DNA of 64,000 nucleotides from Bolinopsis microptera. Its lineage: Eukaryota; Ctenophora; Tentaculata; Lobata; Bolinopsidae. Positions 11,253-22,913 of this stretch are shown piece after piece; positions within the stretch are counted from its first letter, which is position 1, and each line of letters opens with the position of its first letter. Where the stretch lies: assembly GCF_026151205.1 (NCBI RefSeq), contig NC_087084.1, forward strand, positions 13,603,453 to 13,667,452, in the 5' to 3' direction. Both the position numbers and the translations under genes were made by a program. The notes under the pieces are model-generated. The model was not told where the DNA came from, did not search any database, and saw nothing but the letters and a program-made list of their open reading frames with translations.

Positions 11253-13388
11253 CCCGTAACAGCTCCTACTATTAATGGCACAGAACCTGAAATTGGGTGG
11301 AAAAAATTAAAAAAAAAACTTTTTAATATCACTGACAAATTCATCAAGAAATGCTCAGTTAAGACAGATGGACAAGATCCATGGTTTGACTCAGAGTGCT
11401 ATGATGCATGGCGCAAGAAAATAGGACTGCATAAAGATAGACATAAAAGCGATAGAGCCCAAATAGCATTCTCCCTTGCCAGGAAAAACTTCAAAAATGT
11501 GATTGCTCAAAAAATGCGAGAAACATTAAATGAATCAGATGATAGCGCTCTTGTAACAAAAAAATTCTGGTCATATGTAAAATCAAAAACAGCTAGTCAA
11601 AGAATTCCTGAGTTTGTAAGCTACAAAGGCATTGTCCGCAACTGCCCAGAGGACCAGGCCAACTTATTTAATGGCTTTTTCTTTGAGCAGTTCTCTGAAG
11701 CATCATTATACGACATAGATATTGATTATTCAAACGATTGGCGCTTTGATATTGCATTTGACCACCAAAGGGTTCGAAAAATCCTTTCCAATATTAACCC
11801 TAACAAAGCTTATGGGCCTGACGGTATTCATGGGAAACTTTTGAAAAACTGTGCTGTTGGGCTTGCATACCCATTATCACTATTATTTCATTCATGTTAC
11901 AACATTGGGACATTACCTAGGGAGTGGAAACTGGGACACGTTGTACCCATATATAAAAAAGGTGATAAACACGAGGTTTCAAATTATAGGCCAACATCCC
12001 TTACATGCTTAATCACCAAAGTTCTTGAACGCATAATTAAAGATGAGTTACTTGCACTTACTAACGGCATGATCAACGATAAACAACACGGTTTTCGAGC
12101 TGAAAGATCATGTGCAACTAATCTTGTAGGTCTATGTGACAGCCTAGCTCTCTCACTGAATGAAAATATGAGAACAGATGTAGTCTACTTTGATTTTGCC
12201 AAAGCTTTCGACTCAGTTAACCATGATCTTATATTATTTAAGCTAAAGAGCAAATTTGGTATTGATGGGAGGCTACTGAAATTCATCACTGATTATCTAA
12301 GAGACAGGCAACAACAGGTCTTGATAAGTGGTAAGTTTTCTTCCATGAGAAACGCCCAATCTGGTGTACCACAAGGGTCAATTTTGGGACCTTTGTTGTT
12401 CATTATGTTCATTGATGATATATCAGTGGGGATTTCACCTGGCACACAACTGTCACTGTATGCCGATGATACTAAAATTTGGCGTGAGATTGTTTCGGAG
12501 TCTGATATCCTGCGACTGCAGAAGGACATTGATTATCTCCATGACTGGTCACTTTCTAATAAAATGAGATTTCATCCCGACAAATGTAAGGTCCTCACCG
12601 TCGCAGGAAGGATATCCGAAACAGTTTCCCTCCTTAGTGTCCTACCACTCTTTAACTTTGTATACTCCATGGGAAGAATCGCACTTGACTATGTCGATCA
12701 TGAAAAGGATTTGGGTGTTTTTGTGACCAAGAATCTCGACTGGCAAGACCAGTGCTCTAAAGTCCTCTCAAAGGCCAACCAAAAATTAGGCATGGCAAGG
12801 AGAAATTGCTATTTTGTTCAAGATGTAAATCGTCGTAGAGTACTGTATCTCACTTTAATGAGAAGTCAATTTGAGCATTGCTCAGTTATATGGAGACCGG
12901 TCACAAAATCCCAGATAAGCAAGCTGGAGGGCCTCCAAAAGCGTGCTATTAAGTGGATTCTTCGCGAGGAGTATATGAGTTATCCACCATCCACATACAT
13001 TCAGAAATGCAGACAGCTTAAGATTATGCCCATAGAAGACCGCTTCGACTTTCTTGACCTTATTTTCTTCTTTAAAATTGTGAAGCAACATATTCCTGTC
13101 ACTTTACCCTCATATTTGCAACCATATCAAGGCCACTCAAGGTTAAGAAATAGCCACATGGACCCCTTATGTTTTGTAAGCTCGATCTTACCACGAGCAA
13201 GCTCTAACGCTTTTGCTAAGAACTTTTACTTTAGGACCCATTCCAAATGGAATCATATTCCTCTAGATATACGTGAGATAGAGACTATTTCTGAGTTCAA
13301 AAGCAAATTGACCTCCTACATGTGGGATAAAATTATGCCGGAGGACTTTGATTATGATCTAGATTTTTCCCTCGAGACAGAGATGTGA
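11253..13388 (+). CDS. LINE ORF2 reverse transcriptase, 5'-truncated, RT domain intact
   Basis: Open frame covering the linker, reverse transcriptase and C-terminal region of a CR1/L2-like non-LTR retrotransposon, which would copy its RNA at a nicked genomic target. Reading is continuous from about 11253; no natural start is present, and the GTG at 11499 is only an internal Val. Counting from 11499: the fingers motif GPDGIHG at 106-112; QHGFR..RSC at 196-205; motif A FDFAKAFD at 231-238; motif B GVPQGSILGP at 289-298; the catalytic box YADD at 321-324; and a thumb/C-terminal region to residue 629. The endonuclease half and ORF1 are missing, so it cannot transpose alone, but no internal stop is seen. 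Confidence 0.9.
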   Translation, partial: PVTAPTINGTEPEIGWKKLKKKLFNITDKFIKKCSVKTDGQDPWFDSECYDAWRKKIGLHKDRHKSDRAQIAFSLARKNFKNVIAQKMRETLNESDDSALVTKKFWSYVKSKTASQRIPEFVSYKGIVRNCPEDQANLFNGFFFEQFSEASLYDIDIDYSNDWRFDIAFDHQRVRKILSNINPNKAYGPDGIHGKLLKNCAVGLAYPLSLLFHSCYNIGTLPREWKLGHVVPIYKKGDKHEVSNYRPTSLTCLITKVLERIIKDELLALTNGMINDKQHGFRAERSCATNLVGLCDSLALSLNENMRTDVVYFDFAKAFDSVNHDLILFKLKSKFGIDGRLLKFITDYLRDRQQQVLISGKFSSMRNAQSGVPQGSILGPLLFIMFIDDISVGISPGTQLSLYADDTKIWREIVSESDILRLQKDIDYLHDWSLSNKMRFHPDKCKVLTVAGRISETVSLLSVLPLFNFVYSMGRIALDYVDHEKDLGVFVTKNLDWQDQCSKVLSKANQKLGMARRNCYFVQDVNRRRVLYLTLMRSQFEHCSVIWRPVTKSQISKLEGLQKRAIKWILREEYMSYPPSTYIQKCRQLKIMPIEDRFDFLDLIFFFKIVKQHIPVTLPSYLQPYQGHSRLRNSHMDPLCFVSSILPRASSNAFAKNFYFRTHSKWNHIPLDIREIETISEFKSKLTSYMWDKIMPEDFDYDLDFSLETEM

Positions 13389-13771
13389 AGCAGTTTACCT
13401 AAAGCTAACAATATGTTCATAAGGAGCTAAATCCCTGTTGTCTGTATTTCTCATTTCTCATTTTAGTGCATGTCATCACATCATGGATTTCACTTTATTA
13501 TATGATTTGATTGCTTTTGATATTTTTGTGTGTTTCTATTTGAAATTCTATTTAAAATTTAAGATTTTCGTGGGCCCATACTTGTGCAGGAGGTGCATTT
13601 TGCTCTCAACATCTGTGTTTTGGTGACCCTCAGGTCCTTTGATTACATACATTATGTCCTAGAAAATCTGATTTTATCGGAGTCTTATACTTTTGAGAAA
13701 ATTTAATGTTGTTCATTCATTGTGTAAATTTGTATGTAATTGATCGATTTGAAAGATTTCAATAAAAAAAA
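13389..13771 (+). other. 3' UTR and A-rich end of the LINE
   Basis: Non-coding sequence after the LINE stop ends in AATAAAAAAAAA at about 13759-13771, consistent with a poly(A)-type LINE terminus. It abuts dispersed repeat Rc copy 2 directly. Confidence 0.65.
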
Positions 13772-13795
13772 AGCTGGTTCCTGAGTATCCGATAT

Positions 13796-14058
13796 TGATA
13801 CGGTCATTTCAGTCTGTTAAAGGGGCTGCAGAGTGCTGGAGATGATTGTACGGTGTAGGGGGATGTGTTTACTAACTATTTTGACGTCAAAATAGTCGCC
13901 CAAGATTCCCTGAGTCATGGAATGAACGAAATGAACAAAAATGAACATTTTTCTAAAACTCGTCGGATTGCCCCAAAACAGGTAGGAATCGTTTGGTATT
14001 GACCCTAATAGTGTTCCTACAAATTTTGGTGGCCCTAGCACTCCCAGAACACCCATTA
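13796..14058 (+). repeat. Dispersed repeat 'Rc', copy 2
   Basis: Same orientation as 2157-2430, with roughly 90% similarity by eye over about 260 bp. Two of the two copies seen touch LINE pieces, which may mean the repeat is part of that LINE's UTR. Confidence 0.75.
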
Positions 14059-14656
14059 TACCCTTGGCTGGATTCAAGAATTTAGAACCAGTTGAGCAGA
14101 TAAAACGGATTTTGAGAAATTTTGTCTGCTTGTGTTGTTGCAGAGAGTTGAATTTGGTTCAACAGTATTCAAACAAGATGTGTTCCAACTTAGTTTTGTA
14201 GCCCTACTAGTTTCAGAACGTCCACTAGAATCCGGTTCCATTTTCTTCCAAGAAGCTGTAGACAAGGTTGTTTGAAATTTAAATTTAACCTCTCTGGTAA
14301 TACAACTTTTTACTTGGATGGATTTCAATAATTAAAGAGAGCAGATTGTTACTTTGTTATTTTTGAGATTTGATTTTTTGATATCATATGTACAAATGTA
14401 TAAATCAGTTTCTACAAATTGTAACAGCAATTGGCAGTAATAAAGCGGTAGTAATAGTTTTGCACAACATCAATCATAATATCATTCAATACTTCAATAC
14501 CTTCAAAATAATTTAACTCGGTTATAATAATTTAAACGCAGATCTAAAAGAACTAAGCACAGTAGTAGGATGAAGTTCCAGGCAAGGTTGGAGGAAGGTA
14601 GAGGTGAAGCTGTGGGTAAGGATAGTAGGCTGGGAAGGATCCATTTCTGATCCCGC
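14059..14656. other. No recognisable gene
   Basis: Spacer with no family motifs on either strand. Confidence 0.4.
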
Positions 14657-14766
14657 GAGAGCAAATCCAGTTCCAAGTGAGAGCAAATCCAGTTTCAAGT
14701 GAGAGCAAATCCAGTTCCAAGTGAGAGCAAATCCAGTTCCAAGTGAGAGCAAATCCAGTTCCAAGT
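14657..14766 (+). repeat. 22-bp tandem repeat x5
   Basis: Units start at 14657, 14679, 14701, 14723 and 14745, with consensus gagagcaaatccagttccaa plus gt. The Trp/Leu-rich minus-strand frames are artefacts of this array. Confidence 0.9.
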
Positions 14767-15564
14767 CTCGACAAGCTGCTTATCATTTTGTTCAGGAGGT
14801 ATGGGAGCCCGGAGGAAGAATTAGGGTTGGTTTCTGAAGAGGTAGTGATACCAAGATAGGGGATTAGGGGATGTTAGGTAAGTGCTGATAGGTGCTCCCT
14901 AGCTAGTTATAACAAGCTATTTTGTCCCATTCGTAAATATCTAAGCTTTTGTTGATCTGAAACTCATTGTCTGGAACTGTTGTTATCAAATTCTGGAACT
15001 GTTGTAAGCTTTGTCTGGATCCAGCAGGAGAAGGGGGAAGAAGGAACTCTGTAGCAGGACAAGAAGGCGCAGTCTTCTTTCTTCACGACCAGTTGGCCGC
15101 ACAAACAATCAGATCACATTCAAAATTACATCATATCTCTCATTGCCAGTAATAAATAATTTAAGTTTCACAGTTAACTCCATCCAGTAATTATTATGAT
15201 AGTAGTTCAAAATACAAACCAATAGAGCAATGGTCTTTCAACGTTATCTATCTTTGCATCCTGAAGTGGGTTAGGCGAAAATTCGTCGACCGCACGTTGT
15301 CGTAGATTCAGAGTGTAAACAAAATTTGTGAAAATGGGGATCGTACAGTTATTTTTCAAATCTGACAGTTGAGAAGTCAAGAAACGTTCTTTTATCAGGC
15401 TAAACGAAATATATCAAACTCGAAAAGCTGACATTTGCAAATTTATCGAATGAAAAACATGATTCATCTTTAGGTGTATATTTTTATGATATCTAGGATG
15501 CAACTTGGAATACTATATATTATATATATACTACAATGTACTGCAATTCAGAAAATTCTAACGC
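14767..15564. other. No recognisable gene
   Basis: AT-rich spacer with no coding signature or internal repeat recognised. Confidence 0.4.
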
Positions 15565-16642
15565 CTAAGACTGATGAACGAAAGACTTAGACCTGAAATC
15601 AAGTTTAAAAGATCTCAATGTTACTTTATTGTGCATTCTAGGAGGCTTAGTGGTAGGAGGGACAAACCTATTCTCTATGAAGCTTTGCCTTACCTTAGAG
15701 CGGATCATTGGGCCTCTTAAGTGCTCGTACTGACGGGGATGATGTCCCTTAGATAATGCCCACAAGAAACCTAAAGCCAAAGGACCACAATCATAAGAAT
15801 TACCCTGCACCTGCGTATCAATATACCTAACTAAAGTAGTGAGAGGTCTTAACTTAAGAATACAGTGAGTGATGGACTTATCTAAAACAGTACTGTTCTC
15901 TAAACTAGCTGAGGTTTTCATGGAATCAAAAATTTCTACAACATGAGGTTCACTTATGAAAGTAAGGGCGTTAGATATACAGAACCAATGTAAATTACTA
16001 GGATTAATTATCTGGATAAACTTACTGTCAACTGGACTAAAACTACTATAACTATAAGGACTGGATAAGCAAGTGTCTTGAAATGAAAATGAGTTGGAAC
16101 GATGAATTTTACACATGTTGCTATAACTATTAACTATAATATCATCATACCATGTACTAGAACTTTGACAAATATCATATTGCTCCGAATACATACTAAG
16201 TCTTCCTGTGTCGGAGTGAGTGAGCCAGTTACTAGATACTGAAGTTGATTTTGATTCTGCACTAACCTTAATCTTCTTACGCTTAGCACCAGCTTGTGAC
16301 GGCTGTGCTCTCTTAAAGCCTGAGGACGGTTCAAAATCAAATATATCAAGTACTGGGCGCTTACTTTTATCAACACTAGGTGCGGGCTTAGACTGATCAG
16401 AAACAGGGGTACTTAACTTAAAGATTACAAGACAGGCTGAACGTGAAAATTCTAGGAATGCATGTTTAGAGAGTAGATTAGACTTAGTGTTGGAAAACTC
16501 ATAGCAATTTGTTTATCTCGTTGAGATGATTCTAACCATTGTAATGACCAAGATGACCACTTATTTCCCATCAAAAGACCGAAGCTGAGATATCTTGTAT
16601 GAAGTGTGTCAATCGATGCTCGTGAGAGTGTAAAAATGGGGT
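15565..16642 (-). pseudogene. Ulp1/C48-like cysteine protease exon (transposon type), one frameshift
   Basis: A minus-strand frame whose C-terminal 209 codons (from ATG 16194) hold a Ulp1-fold protease domain: His69 in NLHWFCIS, Asp90 in EIFDSM, and Gln128/130 with Cys136 in QVQGNSYDCGPLAL. The arrangement matches the His-Asp-Gln-Cys catalytic set of SUMO/ubiquitin-like proteases. The same frame stays open upstream to about 16500 through a Ser/Lys-rich linker. Coding character then continues in another frame to 16642, preceded by an AG acceptor-like site after a pyrimidine-rich run, so one frameshift near 16500 breaks an exon. Upstream exons were not found. Such proteases are common in KDZ-type and other large eukaryotic DNA transposons. 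A degenerate host gene is the alternative. Confidence 0.72.
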
Positions 16643-16832
16643 CTGAACTGAAAACACAACAACCCGAAGTCTGAAGACTCTAAAACCATGATCATTTAAA
16701 ATTAAATACAAAAGACGAAAGTTTAGCTCTTATCAGAAGCAGAGATATCTTTAAACAAGTGAGATAAAGGGTGTGGTCATACATATAACTTTAGTCTAAG
16801 GGTCACGAAATCCTCTCCGAACCTCAGCGTGG

Positions 16833-16987
16833 TGTGGCCTGGTTGGCAGTAACGGGTGGTGTGCTCTCTTGTTGAGTACAAAGGTTGAGACTTGCCAACT
16901 CAAAGTTCCGATGTGGCCTGGTTGGCAGTAACGGGTGGTGTGCTCTCTTGTTGAGTACAAAGGTTGGGACTTGCCAACTCAAAGTTA
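16833..16987. repeat. 79-bp tandem duplication
   Basis: Two consecutive, almost identical units (16833-16911, 16912-16987) with landmark ggcctggttggcagtaacgg. Short frames across it are repeat-derived. Confidence 0.9.
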
Positions 16988-17479
16988 CCATAGGAACCAG
17001 GAAGTCGACACTAACAGCTACCAAGCATCAGGAAATTTCTCTTTCAGATATCAGGATACCAGATAGTACACGCACGAATGACGACACGTTAGACAAAGAT
17101 ACCTAGCTCTAAGAGCTATTAAATCACCAAGAAATTCTCCTTCGGCTTTTAGGTCCCAACGAAGTCACCCACCACAGAGCTACGGATTCCAATTCGCTCA
17201 TTCTGACTACAAAGACACACTGATAATTAGTAGTCTTTGCACTCCCTCAAGTAACCACTATTCAGGTCTTTTTCAGTTAAGACAGGTAATGCATAAGGGC
17301 TGACACACGCTAGACACAGGCTCGTGATAAGACAGAGTTAGGGATTTCAAATCTCTCACTCTGACTATGAGGAGTGAGGACACACTGATAGCGAGAATCC
17401 TTAGCACTTCTCCCTCCAGTGACCATATTCCAGGTCATCTCAGCTAGACAGCTAAGGGCTCATCTTGAGGCCATCACAT
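16988..17479. other. Low-level internal repetition, no gene
   Basis: Diverged duplicated blocks (around 17165-17290 and 17335-17460) share ctgactac/t and gacacactgata landmarks. No protein family recognised. Confidence 0.35.
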
Positions 17480-18850
17480 TTAACCTAGGATTAGGGGACC
17501 GGGTTAGCTTTGCCACACTCTTCATTGAAGTGTGACAAAACGCTCTACAATCATCTAATAGCAGCAGAGTTCGACTGACACCATTACTGGTTCTAATTAG
17601 TTTATACAGCAGAAGTTCTTAACGTTCGAAAACAGTTCATCTTGGACATCCTCCAGAGATGCTCTATCATAGCCTGTCGCATTACACGGGGAACCCTTAG
17701 ATCTACAGTACCCTGGTGGACAGCATAGCTCACTAAAGCATAATCGGACCAGGAACAAACAACAATGCAATGCCTCAGGGATGCAAATATTAGGACATCA
17801 AAATTTTAACGAATGCATTACTCAAACTTTGGATTCAATTTGTTAGCCCAACGTTAGATGGTAACAATACAGGACAGACAATCCTCTTTTACTTTCATTG
17901 AGAAAATAGTACCCACTATTTGCATTAGACATGGCAAGTATCTGGACTAATGATAACTTAGGATCCCCATCAATCATTAATTCCTCTCAGATTCCCAGGC
18001 TGCATTTAAAGCGCCTAACAGCACCAGTTTTAACTCCAGGTTCGTTCAAGGACGTAGCCAGGATTTTTCTTTGGGGGGGGGGGGGGGGGGGGGGGGGGGG
18101 CCTGTCGGCGAGCCAACACGTCCATTCCAGCTGCGCAGCGAGCAAGCTGTGGCGGAGGTCGTGGGCCCAGGGCCCAGCGGGGCCCAGGGGCGGAGCCACT
18201 TGGCGGGGGCTAGGGTGGCGCAGGCCCCGGAAAATTTTGCAAAATAGATTTTGACATTTCCTAGGGTCTAGGAGACACTAGCCCCCCCCCCTGTCTACGT
18301 GCCTGGGTTCGTTCTGAACATCTCAGACCAACTCAATTCAATAGGTATTCACATCGAGTAGAACTTGGATGTTCCAGGGCATGAAGGAGTAACGGTAAAG
18401 AACTAGCGGACGAATTAGCAAGGGATGATCAATCCAACAACATCCCCATAGGACCAGAACCCTTTCTCCCAATTAGGCCAAACTCAGTGACAAAGGAAAA
18501 TCACACTTGAGATGTTCCTTCACAAACATAAATACAGGTATTTTAATTTTTCTGGAACTCACATCAGATGGCTGACACGGCCACTGTCAGGATAGATCAC
18601 AGCCCACTAGTTTAACAACGTCAACTTCGAGACACAAGATTGTGGACACTTTCAGGAGAAGCAGAAACATCCCAGCACCTCCTCTGCAAGGGCATCCATA
18701 TCATGACACTCAGAATGAGGATAATTGGAAAACCACTAAGGACTACGGAGGATCTTAACTGTTCTAACCAATCTTTCCCCTTTAGCAAAGTCACCCTGAA
18801 CTCTACTGTGGTGAGTAGAGTGTTACACTTTGTAACGGTGGTTAGCTTTT
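17480..18850 (+). pseudogene. Decayed LINE ORF2 C-terminus with RNase H domain
   Basis: Frameshifted and stop-containing, but with recognisable landmarks. An SDSQAA motif (active-site region of RNase H in retrotransposons) is read at about 17986-18003. A PGHEGV motif (usual form W[IV]PGH.G..GNE.AD) is at about 18371-18390, with A-D-E-L-A-R-like coding after a frameshift. An SGEAETSQHLLC segment near 18653 resembles the Cys/His tail of such proteins. The reading frame between the two RNase H motifs is continuous only when the MITE at 18047-18305 and one copy of its target duplication are removed. Start and clade not determined. Confidence 0.65.
18047..18305. mobile_element. hAT-like MITE (259 bp)
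   Basis: Flanked by the exact 8-bp duplication GGTTCGTT at 18039-18046 and 18306-18313. Termini are CAAGGACGTAGCCAGG and the imperfect inverse of CAGGCACGTAGACAGG, followed by G-runs on the left and C-runs on the right. The long poly-G run (18074-18100) is the inner edge of the left terminus. No coding content; mobilised in trans. Confidence 0.88.
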
Positions 18851-19362
18851 CTTAGTATTATAGCTTTCAGTTCATGTTTCTAGTAAGATAAGATCTGGTA
18901 TTGATACTTCTAATTGCATTTATTCTATAATGAATTGCATTACACATTATATATGCTTTTAGATAGATACCAATCATCGTGATTCCATTGCATACATCAG
19001 ACTAGAGCAATAAACATTAACAACAGTAAATTCAACCATATCTTCAAATTTGTGGAACAGTCGACAATACTGGATAGTATAGGGAAAACCCTGGATTCTT
19101 CCTTTAAGTGTATACATACTATTACTATCCAGAACTAAGAATATTTGCATTATACTTTCAAACCAATTTCACAGTGTGATCATTTAAACTTCATGTTGTG
19201 GACGTCAGCTGAATTTGATGCAACCGAAAATGCGACATGAGCATGTAAATTTGATATGAGAAAAAAAATTGCGCAACAAAAAATTTGGTTAAATCTCCTT
19301 ATTGCGATTTCTAACTGCGCGGCGTAGCACGTACTTTTAAATCCAAATAAAAATTCTTTTTG
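18851..19362. other. No recognisable gene
   Basis: AT-rich spacer between the LINE relic and the small retroposon. Confidence 0.4.
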
Positions 19363-19593
19363 TAGTAGTGGAACAGCAATACTAAGGTAATGGGACTACT
19401 GCGGACCCTCTACCGGCCAAACCTTGTTAACAAAGCCGCAGTCAAGGTTCGGTGAACGGTAGTTAAAAGCGCTTAAGGGACATAAGTCAAATTGGTAGAG
19501 CAACATCATGTAGTGGACGTCTTAAGAAATGAGGAGTAGGTCCTTCACACAGACATCGAACGCTGTACGAAGATGACGATCAGACCTCATTAT
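19363..19593. mobile_element. Putative short retroposon with 15-bp target duplication
   Basis: 231 bp bounded by exact 15-bp direct repeats TAAAAATTCTTTTTG at 19348-19362 and 19594-19608, the size expected of target-primed reverse transcription. No A-tail is visible on either strand, so orientation and family are undetermined. It could be a 5'-truncated LINE end. Confidence 0.45.
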
Positions 19594-19627
19594 TAAAAAT
19601 TCTTTTTGATTAAAATATCAAAAAATA

Positions 19628-19907
19628 AAATTACGGCATACAGCAAATCTTGTGTAAAAAAATGTGATAAACAATATGCTGTAAAAAAAATTTGTCAAAA
19701 ACTTTAAGAACACGATGCCCCGCCCCATTTTTTAAATGGTCATTTTTGGAACTTTGACGGGCTATAACTTTCGCTAGGAACAGCCATTTGCCCAAAACTT
19801 GGTACCAAACGACTCTACTCAATGAGACCTTTCCAATGATGTATAATATGTTGGGTTTTGAGACATAAAATGTTCACCCGCAAGTTGATGCTCTTAGTAC
19901 ATACACT
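19628..19907 (-). repeat. Dispersed repeat 'Rb', copy 2 (inverted)
   Basis: Reverse complement of 1695-1979, slightly diverged. It abuts the 5' end of the LINE fragment at 19908, so it either truncated that LINE or inserted beside it. Confidence 0.78.
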
Positions 19908-20246
19908 AAAGCTTATAGACAGCCTCGTTAAACCAGTCGCTACGTATGCCTGTCAGATATGGCTACCGTGTACAAAAATGGCAAAGGAGATCATGGCTTG
20001 CGCTGATGGTTCAAGACAGAACCTTGCTAGAGCTGCAACAAAGGACGCACTTGAGACAACACACCTGAAAATGCTGAAGTGGTTGCTCGGCTTACACAAG
20101 AAAGCTAACAACAACTTCTGTTACGGAGATACGGGCAGGTTACCATGGGCCCTGTCGGTACTACCACAATGCCTGAGATACTTCGACAGATTGTCTCAGA
20201 CATCACCCGACGTGAGCAGCGTCAACTTTCTTGTACATCAGACGTT
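19908..20246 (+). pseudogene. LINE ORF2 C-terminal region, part 1 (split by Polinton insertion)
   Basis: Encodes LIDSLVKPVATYACQIW and the following helical region typical of the part of LINE ORF2 downstream of the RT catalytic core. Reading stays open to the GACGTT target site at 20241-20246 and resumes, in frame, at 34007. The beyond-target extension inside the Polinton terminus is accidental. The upstream RT core is missing. Confidence 0.8.
20241..20246. repeat. Target-site duplication GACGTT, left copy
   Basis: Six bases directly before the outer element's AGTAGTAT terminus; the second copy is at 34001-34006. Six bp is the Polinton/Maverick integration footprint. Confidence 0.93.
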
Positions 20247-20744
20247 AGTAGTATATGATGCATTTTTCAATAGCCATTTTGGGAAAAAGTGGGGTACACA
20301 TAATGAAAGTAAGCATATTACGTAATGTTACCGGCGGCGTCCTTGTAATTAGTGGATATCATGTTCCATGTGGAAGCTATATTAGATGTAACTTGATTAT
20401 TACGTCATGTTCATTGCTCGCGGTACTTTTGTGATATTATCGTGTAACGATCTTACCAGATTAAAGTGGGCCAAAGTGAGGTAATAATGTGCCACCTGCA
20501 GCACGCTATCCTTATCCTATAAAGCACTTGAGTGACTTATTTAATCGTTTCTAGTGATTAATTTACACCAGCTGTCAATATAAACTGATTGATGCTGTTA
20601 AAAGTAAAACAAATTATTCGTAACTGGTTAGAAAAATAAATGGAAATGAATAAGTTTTTACGAATAGCATTAGCTGAATATTAATATTATTTACACAATA
20701 CACATCCAAAAATACGTTTTGACAGAATTGAATTAGGGTCTTAG
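20247..20744 (+). repeat. Outer element terminal inverted repeat, left
   Basis: 498 bp matching 33503-34000 in reverse complement with only a few differences. It ends exactly where the inner element inserted. The true inverted repeat continues on the far side of the insertion at 28956. Confidence 0.92.
20739..20744. repeat. Target-site duplication TCTTAG of inner element, left copy
   Basis: The second copy is 28950-28955. Removing one copy plus the inner element restores a junction identical to the uninterrupted right arm at about 33490-33510, proving the nesting. Confidence 0.95.
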
Positions 20745-20824
20745 AGTAGTATGTAATATGGTACCGCTGTATCACCTAAAAGTGAGGTACCAGTTTGACA
20801 GTTTCGACAAGAGGGGGGGGAGAG

Positions 20825-20868
<44 letters not shown>

Positions 20869-22913
20869 TGTGGGTGTATGTGTGTGCGCGTGTGTGTGTG
20901 TGTGTGTATATATACTGTTACTTTTATGGCGTGCCTTATTTTTTAGCTTGTTTTATTATTTACTTGAGTAAACAATTTAAAGTGCAACCGCTACACATAC
21001 CTATGACTTTTTGTGTTTATTTTCTGTAGTTTACTAATATTTCTGTTTTTTTGTCATATTTTTCTCGCAACTTTTTAGCTATAGCATTTTTTATCTTTTT
21101 TATCGGGACAGTTACGACTGAAACACAAATATTATTTTAGAATAAATTAAAAAGAATATTGAACAAAGTAAAATCGATACAATATATCACCACAAAATAA
21201 GCATTATTCAAGTCTAGCATGCAATATAGTTAATCAAAATTTCGTTTACTCACAATTTTTCAATAACTATCGCAAATAAGTGTCAATTACTCTAAATAAA
21301 GTTTAATAGGTAAACATTGATCCTATTCTCATTAACATTCTTAATAAAAACAACATTCATTTAATACTTACAAATTTTTGTGTCCATAACTCAAAGTACT
21401 AATACCATCGTCTAAAATAAATTTTTTATCGTCAAAACCAGAAAGTCCTCGTTTTTGTACTACAACACTAAAAATCTTGTTTCCAAAAACGCGAATTGTT
21501 TGTGACTTTGTCATCGTTGTTGACTGAGTATCTAATACGTTTCTGTAATCTTCATGTCGGATCCGTCTTTGAGCAGCTTTAGCTATCCCTTTGGCTGTGA
21601 CAGAATGTCCAATGAAACAAGATGAAGTGCATTCATGTTGTTCACTGCACCTGGTTACAAGCTTCTTTGTCATGACAGAGTACATTTTAGGCTTCAGAGC
21701 AATAACCTCACTAATTATTTCAGTCGGTTTCTCGTCTGAAAACTTCCCAGGCACTTTTTTGTTGGTGGGGTCATTAAATCTCGACAGTGGGGTATTCTCA
21801 ACGTAACCTGATAGATCCATAAGTTCACGTATACTGTATAGATCTTCGTACCCATTCTCTGCAAACACACCATAAATGAAGCTGTCCGTGTCACTTAGGA
21901 TGAGTTTTATTCTTTCACCATATTTCGGCTTTAGGACGTCATACCAGAACTCTCCCATGATATGTTTGGCATTTTCCAAAACGATAAATCCACAAGCAAT
22001 GGGTTTGTTTAGTACTAAGTTCCGCTTCACAGACTGTACAACAGTAGTTTGCTCATCCAGCATGTGAAATCCAATAAACTGCGGCTTAGAAGTGAGGCGC
22101 TTTGCAGATCTTTCATCTTTTACAATGTCAACATTAGTACGATTTCTCAAACTCTCGATAAACTTACCATAAATTGAATTGTTAGCAAGTTTAAAGAAGT
22201 CTTTTTCAAAATCGGACTTGGCATTTCGTCTTTTTACCGAGTTAAATTTAATGTATGGAGTGACAAAGTCTGTTTGATCCGCTGCCATAACTCGGTGAAT
22301 CTTTTCAAGAATCAACCCTTTGCTCAAACATAATTGGAGTGTCTTGAGGGAGCATACAAAATGCTTCTTATCTTTTAAATCGGGAACCAGTTTACGAGAA
22401 GACTTGAATTTTTCGTTGTGCATCTCCAAAAACGTTTTATTGTAGGGTGATAACTGATGCTCATAAATCATTTTGCTTTCCACAGCAAGAGGGAAGTCAT
22501 TGTGGTGATCGTGCAGATGTTTTGGATAATGTAGGTCAACTTCCAAAATATAGCAGGTGTCACCTTCGGGATCTAAATCACCAATATTCAACGATCTTAT
22601 TTCATTCTTACTAAGCCAACGGAAATTCTTACAGGGAAGCTTGAATGACATAGACTTTCCATACAGATTATTCGCATCGACATAGTGAATGAAAGATGTT
22701 GGTTTACTGCAATCGTAGTCATCCAAATATGGGTTGTTAGCTTTGAATTGACGATGATTGACAGTGGTAACTCCGCCCCGGAGATTTTTCTCTATAAATG
22801 TATACATATCGATATCAGTCATGTACTCAATATTGACTTTTGTCATCTTTAGCATAGCATCCCATGAAAATCCTGGCAAACTCATGTAATGACAGCAGTC
22901 AAGGCCGTAGTAA
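20745..22913 (+). repeat. Inner element long inverted repeat, left arm
   Basis: About 2.17 kb, nearly identical in reverse complement to 26694-28949. Over 505 shared codons only two amino-acid differences are seen. Most of the length difference comes from the (GT)n tract. Confidence 0.93.
20827..20910 (+). repeat. (GT)n microsatellite, short allele
   Basis: Interrupted GT tract in the left arm of the inner element; the equivalent in the right arm is far longer. Cys-Val open frames here are artefacts. Confidence 0.95.

Noticed and set aside
20758-20946. Cys-Val repeat proteins, also at 28580-28936
   Set aside because: Translations of (GT)n/(CA)n microsatellites.
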